NCBI GenBank assembly: GCA_013433145.1
Contig: CM024168.1
Coordinates: 16,315,868-16,379,867 of the forward strand
Source of the DNA: Ascaris suum
Taxonomy: Eukaryota > Nematoda > Chromadorea > Rhabditida > Ascarididae
Reading direction: 5' to 3'
DNA: 64,000 nucleotides
The translations under genes and the position numbers were made by a program. Each line of letters starts with the position of its first letter. The first letter of the stretch is position 1. The notes below the pieces were generated by a model. That model was not told the DNA's origin. It ran no database searches and worked only from the letters and a program-made list of their open reading frames with translations. This document shows, in pieces, positions 56,820 to 64,000 of the stretch.

Positions 56820-57399
56820 TGGATATTCTCGAATGCGCTTTTGTGGAAAATTTCAACTCCAACGACATAAAAAGCGAAGGTTACTACGTTCATAGTAAGT
56901 TTACTTTTTATGCACTAAGTTTTTTGTTGCTAAGCGAATGTTTATGATGAAGATATTATTATTGCAGATTTTCGAGTTTACTAGAGGTATCACATGATGC
57001 GTTGGACTGTTGAATGTATTGAATTCACTTTCTGCGACAGTTTTGTTGTATTTCTATGTTGGTTATCGTGTCAAGAACTAATTAAGGAATTGCCTCAGTT
57101 TAACTAAACGCATCGATTTCACGAGGAAGATTTTGCCGGTCGTAATCAGTTTCGTGATAATGGATGATAAGCTTTCGAAAATATTAAATTTTATTTTTTT
57201 AACGATGAAGAATCTCAAAGCTCACCACTATATGCAAAAATATTTCCATTTTCCCAAAACGAAAAGATTGTTAAGAAACATTTCTATGGCTTCATTTCAT
57301 TTCTAATAAGGTGTCTAACTGCTCAAATACGGTGGAAATGATGGAACGTATTCATGGAAAAGTGCGAAAATATTGTTGAAACGTTGAAATGTTCATCCA

Positions 57400-57481
57400 T
57401 TAAGAGGCCAAGATTTCTGATCGTTTTCTTTCTCCAGCACTTTTCCCTCGGGTCTCGAATTGCGGTTTACGATGGGTATTT
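57400..57481 (-). CDS. exon 3 of the 127-residue gene
   Basis: Starts after ATAAAG, completes Ile, then NTHRKPQFETRGKSAGERKR, SEILAS, TAA. The acceptor is weak, the phase exact. Confidence 0.5.
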
Positions 57482-58671
57482 CTTTATTGCATGCTTATTG
57501 CATATATACGAACATTGTTTTAGAGTTGTTTACTCACATTTGCAAGTCTTTGAGGATTATTTGGTCGTTATCTTCGTCTATTTCGCCGCTTGCCTTCGAT
57601 TTGTTTGCCAGAATATTACTGACACTTTCCATTCCAGACATATCTTCTCCGCTTTGTATTTTCTTTTGATTTTGATCCGAAGTCTCCTTTTCGGTTTTCT
57701 TTTTTGCAAAGAAAGTCATCCCCTCCCATTCAGCTACCGCTCTGCCGGTAGCCCATTCTGCTGTGGCCGCGATGTTGGTTACTTTATTTTGATTGCAATG
57801 ATGTTCTGCACTTGATGTTTTTACTGTAAGTACATGAAGTATAATTGTTCCGATCAAACAAAATCGACTGGATGTCCTTGTAACAAATATCCTTCAAAAT
57901 GACTTTACTTTATAATCAAGAGTTGAGGCAATTTTAATCGATCAAAAAATATCAGTCGAACAGCTCCTTCGGTTTTCGGTTCATAGTCGATCTGAGACAT
58001 TCGGAAGGAACCGAAATTCGATTTTTACCGGATGCCTTAAATCAATAATCGACTAATATTTTTTTAAATGAATTCGGTTTCAATGAACTTTCAGTTGCGA
58101 GGCAACATTTTCGGTCTATTATTACCCATCGAAAGAAACTCCAGTCGGTTACCATCAGCATATCCGTCTCTTGAAGAATGTATCCATCTCCTCGCTTTTC
58201 ACTTTATGTGTTCTTTTCATATCCGTATCCATGCGAAGAATAACAAATGATAGTGTTTACGTTTATTTCTTGATTAGACTCTTTTATTATCACTATAGAA
58301 TAAAAAGCATGCAAAATTTTGAAATATCTTACAGGAATGATTGAATGATATAACGCGATCGAGTGACATTTCAGGGGATTATCGATCATAAGAATCTGCA
58401 ATCGGGTGCCATTGCGCAGCTTCCAAGGTGGATTCTAGCCGACGCTGCCGTTGTTAGCTTGAAGCATAGCGTGACGCACGCCCCGAAGCTAGCGAGCGGT
58501 GACAAGGCGTGCGCGTGTGCCGAAGCAGTCGGTATCCATTAGTCGGCTCGCAAGAATGGCTTCCGTTACGTCGCTTCTCGCTTCGACTTTGCTGTTTGCC
58601 AGTTTGACGCTCGCTGCACCTGTGGTTCGTTTCCCTTTAAGTTGAACTATCTTACCTGAGGTCGAGTGCAT
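57400..58671 (-). CDS. three-exon gene, 127-residue charged protein of unknown function
   Basis: Exons complement(58656-58671), (57538-57823) and (57400-57481) total 384 nt, exactly 127 codons plus TAA. Splice sites: CTCAG/GTAAGA, ACTTACAG, CAAAT/GTGAGT, ATAAAG. Introns are 832 and 56 nt. The protein starts MHSTSVKTSSAEHHC, has a middle ATAEWATGRAVAEWEG, an acidic stretch GEIDEDND and a basic end RGKSAGERKRSEILAS. No signal peptide or membrane segment; soluble, probably largely disordered. No family recognised. The long plus-strand frame opposite exon 2 is hydrophobic and looks like its shadow. Confidence 0.55.
57538..57823 (-). CDS. exon 2 of the 127-residue gene
   Basis: 286 nt with ACTTACAG acceptor and GTGAGT donor. 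Rich in Lys, Glu, Ser and Asn (KKKTEKETSDQNQKKIQSGE). Confidence 0.6.
58375..58542 (+). CDS. GC-rich 55-codon frame after TTTCAG, unknown
   Basis: GTGACATTTCAG acceptor, then GIIDHKNLQSGAIAQLPRWI, LADAAVVSLKHSVTHAPKLA and so on to TAG. Strong coding composition. Lies inside intron 1 of the minus-strand gene and just upstream of the signal-peptide frame; the two cannot both be easily explained. Confidence 0.35.
   Translation, partial: GIIDHKNLQSGAIAQLPRWILADAAVVSLKHSVTHAPKLASGDKACACAEAVGIH
58430..58625. promoter_or_regulatory. GC- and CpG-rich island
   Basis: About 200 bp with many CG dinucleotides (GCGTGACGCACGCC and similar), the most GC-rich block in the last 13 kb. Located near the start of the minus-strand gene and of the plus-strand signal-peptide frame; a shared promoter region or an exon. 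Confidence 0.35.
58556..58624 (+). CDS. possible first exon encoding a signal peptide
   Basis: ATG in good context (CAAGAATGG), MASVTSLLASTLLFASLTLA then APV before a GTTCGT donor. Textbook n-, h- and c-regions with an A-x-A-like cleavage site. The following exon was not found within the window. It may be fortuitous, as all frames are open in this GC-rich block. Confidence 0.35.
58656..58671 (-). CDS. exon 1 of the 127-residue gene
   Basis: ATG CAC TCG ACC TCA G before GTAAGA; phase 1. The ATG is the only one that fits; an SL or 5'UTR was not identified. The frame stays open into the intron, where a second coding-like stretch (SKVEARSDVTEAILASRL) follows, so an intron-retained form with another C-terminus cannot be excluded. 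Confidence 0.5.
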
Positions 58672-59164
58672 TCTATTCCCTATGTGCAGAAATTTTTTAC
58701 GTAGGCTTTAGAAAAGCAATGAATCTGGAAGCTCGTGATGTGCCCCACCTCACTCTTAAGTATAGGCATGCTTTTGTTTTTTTTTAATTGGAATGTCAAG
58801 TCACTCGAAGCAACTATCGAAAGAGTCAGATTCCTTTGTTTGACATGGTGCTTAAGATAACATTCAAAAGTCCACCTTAATAAAAATTTTTGTATATGTT
58901 CGGGATTACTGCTTCCCTCCACGAAAACAGCGCTTTATGTCAAACATTTCCAATAAATTCGTTCATCCCACATCAATCTTTGCACCAATCAGCATCAGCT
59001 TTTTTCGCCAGAGGGCATGTTATCGAAGTGCACTCTTATTCACTGATCCTCCCGATTCTCTGATTTCAAAAAAAAGCATTAGGCCTAATGAACAATAGCT
59101 TGTATCATCACAACATGTTTATTTTGCTGCATATTCAGTGCAGAGAGAATTAGATAGAGTACCG

Positions 59165-59262
59165 TATTTATTTGCAATAATATTTACAACATTTGCAACC
59201 ATTTATTTGCAATAATATTTACAATATTTATTTGCAACAATATTTGCAAAATTTGCATCGAA
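59165..59262. repeat. degenerate tandem array of ATTTGCAATAATATTTACAA units
   Basis: Three to four copies of a TTATTTGCAA(T/C)AATATTTACAA unit with small differences. Confidence 0.8.
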
Positions 59263-60454
59263 TTAAATCCAACATTTTATACGATATTCAATGCACAAAA
59301 TTTTCCTATACTTGAGGAAACAGAACTTCGAAAAAGATTTCCTTTCCGAAACACATAAAGTGATTAAGTTCTTGTCTAAATTGCAAAATTCTACCATATA
59401 ATAAGACAGTGATCACACTCATGCGATGTTGTATTCGTCGCATCCTCATGATATGGTGCTTATCCCTTATTCTAGCAAAAAACGGTCGTATTTTCATTGT
59501 GTTCGACATCATTGTGTTGGCAGCAATTGCTAATTTGCCTTACAACTATGCTTATGCGTCTGTTCATTTGTCTGTCTCGTTAGCGCTTGAATTCGGCAAC
59601 CACTCAGATTAATTTTGAGAAGTTTGTCCGGTAAATGTACCCACTATGTTGATATCCTTCCCTACAATTCACATTTATTCACTAACTTTCATAAAAGTCA
59701 TTGCAGACATTCGAAAGATGGGGAAAAATTTCAGTGCATTTTATGCATGATTGATATTTCATTTTACGCCGGTCGGATTGCGAAAAAAAAGAAGCAAATA
59801 TTTGCGGAAGATTTTTATGAACTCTGCATAATTTGTTGGAATCTGAAAGTATTATTTTGCACATTTTATGGTACTTTTTTTTTTGGTAGTTTGTGAAAGT
59901 GGTCGATGTGATGAGCGGAATGCGAGTGGCACACATATCATGCCATCCTCACTCACTTTTACGGCCTCTCTACCTGTCGAGTTGTTTATGAAGCATGACT
60001 GATATCAAAATTCACCTAGGAATATTTGAAACTCTCATGTCAACAACGATAGGTTAACCATTCGATACATTCAGTCCATATTTTTTTCATTTTCTTCGAA
60101 GAAAAGAGAATGGCACTCCAAGCAATGAACACGAAACACAATTAAGGCTTCGGGATTGTGGGTGTATTCTTTTGTGAATAGCCATAAAAGGACGCGTTTT
60201 CATGTGACTCGGATATGTCTGCAAACTAAATGGAAAAATGAAATAACGATGAAAACGAACGTTGGTTTAAATTCTAGAGCGTTGCTTAGTATTTATGCTA
60301 CTATAGTAATATCAGGTAACCTAATATCAAAAAATTTTCTCATGGAGCGAAATGGAGTGCCACTCTAGCAATATAATTACAGCGCTATATACTAGTGCGC
60401 ATGAGTATTTCTCAACGTTCACTTTAATAATTTTCAGTTATTATCGCTTATGTA

Positions 60455-60650
60455 AATATATCAAATGTATATGATATAAGCGTATAACGTATGCATACAC
60501 ACATATCGCATATATACACAACATATGAATAATATATTTTAAAAGTTATATATACACAGCATATCGTACACACCTATCGTATACGCATTATATCAAATAT
60601 ATAATCGAAATATACTATATACATAAATAATACCCGAATAAATATATAAG
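60455..60650. repeat. AT-rich ATATAC/CATATAT low-complexity tract
   Basis: Irregular mixture of TATAC, CATATA and ATCGTA units with many small palindromes. Confidence 0.7.
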
Positions 60651-61319
60651 TATTGAATTTTAGTACTAAATATCGTAAGGCACATGAAGAAAAAAAAAGA
60701 TTGCTATTGAGATGCGGTTTATTTCAATGATAATTTCTAGGATATTGAGGTGAATAAGTTCTCTTATTTCCGACAACGTTTCTAACATTCGAAGATATAT
60801 TTTGTAAAGTGATCCATCGTGCAAAATATCTTTTTTTTTTTGAATTTACTACAAAATCACTTGCAATAGTTTTTGTGCATCTTTAGAAGAATGTAGTTAT
60901 TTCTCAATCGTATAGAAAGTCAACTAATCATCTCGTTTACACCTCTCAAAACGAATCGGAATTTTTCACTATTAGCAACTTATTAAATTAAGCTTTGCGT
61001 GGAGATAAATTTTTATCTTCTACGGAAATATGTGAAATGGTTGAATTCCTAGACGTTATGAAGCTGTGTTTGTATTACGCCATAGCTGATTAGTTCATTT
61101 TTGACCAACGTTATCTAATCCGCGCAATTTGATGGATAAGAGTTAGCCGATTGAACTAGTTCGTCCGATTCAATCGTCTCGGCTTGAAAATGAAGTGAAT
61201 AATCTTGGCTAGTTCAGTTGATATCATATACACTTTTCCTGTCCCTTTCGTCGGAATATAATATTTCATACTTAGCAACGAAATAATCTTGTACAGATGG
61301 GAGCATTAATTTTTCCTGC

Positions 61320-61845
61320 TTGGACAAATTTAGATGCGGCTTAGTCGGTTGTGAAAAAATTCGCAAATTTCTGGATATAAAATATCCTTCAGAAGTCGTT
61401 GGTTTAATGAGGGATATTCAGGAGTTAGTTTTTCAACAGTATAGACTATATCCATCAAATTTCATAACTATGGCTTTATTCGTTCGTCTTGAATTGAGTC
61501 TGCTGGACAAAAAAAAACAAGCGAACAAACATAGACGAACATATGAATGCCAATACAACATTGTCATAATGCGCTTTATGAAGGAGAACGAACATCGAAT
61601 GCAAATGGAATTTTTTCTGCAGTCTCCTTTAAAAAAAGCTTAATTTGTCAAGAATTTTCGCACGGTTTAATCCTCGTGGAACATATGAAAGTGTGGGTGA
61701 GAGCGAAAAGGAAGAATGCATCGTTCATTTCAATATCTTATTCTGTCCATTAACAAGGAGAAATTGGCACTCATCTCGCTATTGGGGGGCTAGCGAAATG
61801 CGTGCTAAACATGCGGCCATTCATTGGATTTTATGTAGCTGCTAA
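61320..61845 (+). other. block of coding-like frames, unassigned
   Basis: 61320-61643 is an open frame of 107 codons (FRCGLVGCEKIRKFLD, PSEVVGLMRDIQELVFQQYR). An overlapping frame, 61645-61845, follows (RFNPRGTYESVGESEKEEC, SRYWGASEMRAKHAAIHW). No start or splice sites are convincing. A decayed gene or element fits as well as real exons. Confidence 0.25.
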
Positions 61846-64000
61846 ATTGGCTACACATTGAGGCTCTCACATTTGTTTGATGAATTGTTGACTTTTCCTT
61901 TCTGCTCATAAAAAGAAATCGATAATGAAGTTTTGAAAAAGATTTTCGATTAATCGAGGGATAGAATGCAATGAAAACTGCATATCAAAAAAAAGAATTC
62001 ATAATATTTTGATGCTATTAGATAGTCAATTGAAGATTCAAAAAAAGAGAATGTTTAAAATCCACGAAAGGATATAATGTGCCTAAACGTTGTTTCAAGG
62101 TAACTAATACAACCGTCATATTGCCGAGGAGAGGATATTAGGATCTTTTCTTTGAAGTATGAAAATCTAAGATACTATCGTTGATTGTTTCGTTCTCAAT
62201 ACTCTATAAATATTCATTAAATTTTTTGAAGAGTTCATATTTTTATACGTAACATTTCAATAGTTTTCTCTATCACTAACAATTTATTATGAGTTTCGAA
62301 TTGCAAAGCGTTATCAATGATCAGCAAAGATTGAAATCTTTTGCGATATCGTTCTAACTAACACTTCATCAATATCTTCGCATTATTAGTTAGCTTGTTG
62401 ATAGATTTAAATGAGCCATATAATTCGAGAGATTTGTTTTGTAATTTGCAATGATGCTTTCTTTAAAGAAAAAAAGCTCTTAAATTTTTTAATTCGCCTT
62501 TTATCAATTTTTTTTTTTGAAGAAATTCTATTTATTAAAATCAATGACTATTTGTTCGTTTTACAAATATACGTTTGCAAAGTATATCACGATGATGACA
62601 TCTTTATAAGTTTGTACGCTTGCAATCGCTTCTTTATCCGATAATTTCCACTCGAGATCATTAAAACTAGAGTTACGAGACTAGTTGTTATGCGCGTAAC
62701 GCCATAGAAGATCTCTCTACTAACATTCGTAGCGATCAAGGCTAGATTCGGATAAAGTTATACGAAAATGCTTTCTGCGGAAGCTGAATCTTATTTGAGA
62801 AATTATAAATGTTATATTTATTTTGTCGTTTTTAAAAATATTTCTTGAAATTAGTCGATTGAATTAGTGGAATTACTGAAAATACACTGCATGCGAACCT
62901 CTCAAAACAATCTTCTTCGCTTGTTTTTGAAAATATCGTTTATGCAAATGAGATTGCTCCTTGATAGATTAATGATTGGGGCAATGTTTTTCTTGAATGA
63001 CACCCTAGCTACGAATATCATAGAATCAAGTTTCATATAAAAGCGATCCGTTATTAATCTCTTTTATGCAAATATTTCGACGAGTTGTTTACGCTAAATA
63101 GCACAAATTTATGCCACGCGATGTTCGTGTTTCTTGTTGATTCAAATGCTAATTGTATATGGCGGAGTGATTCGGTAATGATGCTCTATTCATCAATAAT
63201 AGAAACGGACAACTATTTACTGCAACAAGTTAGATTTTATAAGATCGTTAAAGAAATGATAAATAAAATCCCTTCGAATTGATCACTCATCTCTTTCAAA
63301 ATACTACATAATTTTTTCATTATTTCATTTTATCTTGTACGATGAAAAAATTTCAGTTGATAGAGCATTGCATTTTTAGTAGTTGTCTCCTCCATAACGC
63401 TTATGGAACTTCGTCTTGAGAGACACCTATTACAGTAGTCGTCTATGAATTACCACTTAGGACAGGTGTCATATCATCGAAAATTATTCGCGTCACTGAT
63501 TTTTCATTTCGACAGAATTTCGCTGAATGAACTCAACGGTTTCATTATTGCGTAAATTCATTGTCACTTCATATATTGCAATGATGTAATTTCAGGTGTT
63601 TGAAGATAAGTTTTCTCAACTCTTCAGTAAATAATTGTAATTTTGAGAATTTCAAAAATTTCAGCTTTATAAATTGGAGATTGTTGGTCACCTTAGATAG
63701 TGTAGAAGGAATGAGATTTGTTTTTGATGCAAATAAAATAGATAGATCAAATCTATTCTATTCACTTTTTTTTTAAAATTGGAATTTATAGATGCAAATA
63801 TACTTTTCAAGTTTCTCTTTTTTGAGCAAAAATTTTCGTTCAAGCTAAACGCTTTTGTCGCATTCATATGATGCTGTGGTATATCTGTGCATGATGTGTG
63901 TGCCTCTGTCTGTGCCCATGTCTGCGTCTGTCGGTCCTTCTACTTCATCGCATGTTTATGCTGCGATAACGACACTGACAACATATCGTTTTGTGTTAGG
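61846..64000. other. AT-rich right end, nothing recognised
   Basis: Only short chance frames; a few TG-rich bases near 63890-63940. Confidence 0.5.

Noticed and set aside
57354..57815. 153-codon plus-strand hydrophobic frame
   Set aside because: Lies opposite the spliced minus-strand exons; its Phe, Leu, Ile and Ser richness is the complement of their Lys, Glu and Asn codons.

Overview
This is a eukaryotic window, AT-rich, with coding islands of 40-50% GC cut by many introns. The splice sites fit a nematode: acceptors are mostly TTTCAG, TTGCAG or TTTTAG and donors are GTAAGT, GTATGC or GTTTNN. Most introns in the main gene run from 300 to 1500 bp. The clade is not resolved; a chromadorean, non-Caenorhabditis worm is my guess.

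The window is dominated by one plus-strand gene, smg-1, the PI3K-like kinase (PIKK) that phosphorylates UPF1 in nonsense-mediated mRNA decay. I could read 35 exons from 12757 to 44270. They give about 1865 residues with the whole FAT region, the kinase domain (catalytic [14 protein letters not shown] motif) and the FATC end (GWTAWV, then stop). Codon phases join cleanly at every junction except one (24469 to 25449). The long segment between kinase and FATC in vertebrate SMG1 is cut to roughly 250 residues. An extra in-frame 69-nt exon (37870-37938) lies inside the kinase C-lobe, and a 24-nt mini-exon carrying a stop codon (27666-27689) sits in the FAT-kinase part. Several weaker islands between 5.6 and 12.6 kb resemble the N-terminal HEAT-repeat part of SMG1; the start codon was not found.

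Region by region: 1-5.6 kb is mostly non-coding, AT-rich DNA with one possible terminal exon of an upstream gene. 5.6-12.7 kb holds scattered candidate 5' exons of smg-1, poly-G and (TA)n tracts. 12.7-44.3 kb is smg-1, whose introns carry five long (TA)n arrays, perfect fold-back palindromes, tRNA-like relics and one degraded reading frame. 44.3-56.8 kb holds unassigned coding-like blocks, a non-LTR reverse-transcriptase relic and finally a clean terminal exon at 56742-56819. 57.4-58.67 kb carries a complete-looking three-exon minus-strand gene for a 127-residue charged protein of unknown function, its first intron holding a GC-rich island with plus-strand coding signals. 58.7-64 kb is again AT-rich with weak open frames.

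All identifications are by eye and memory of the families; no search was run.
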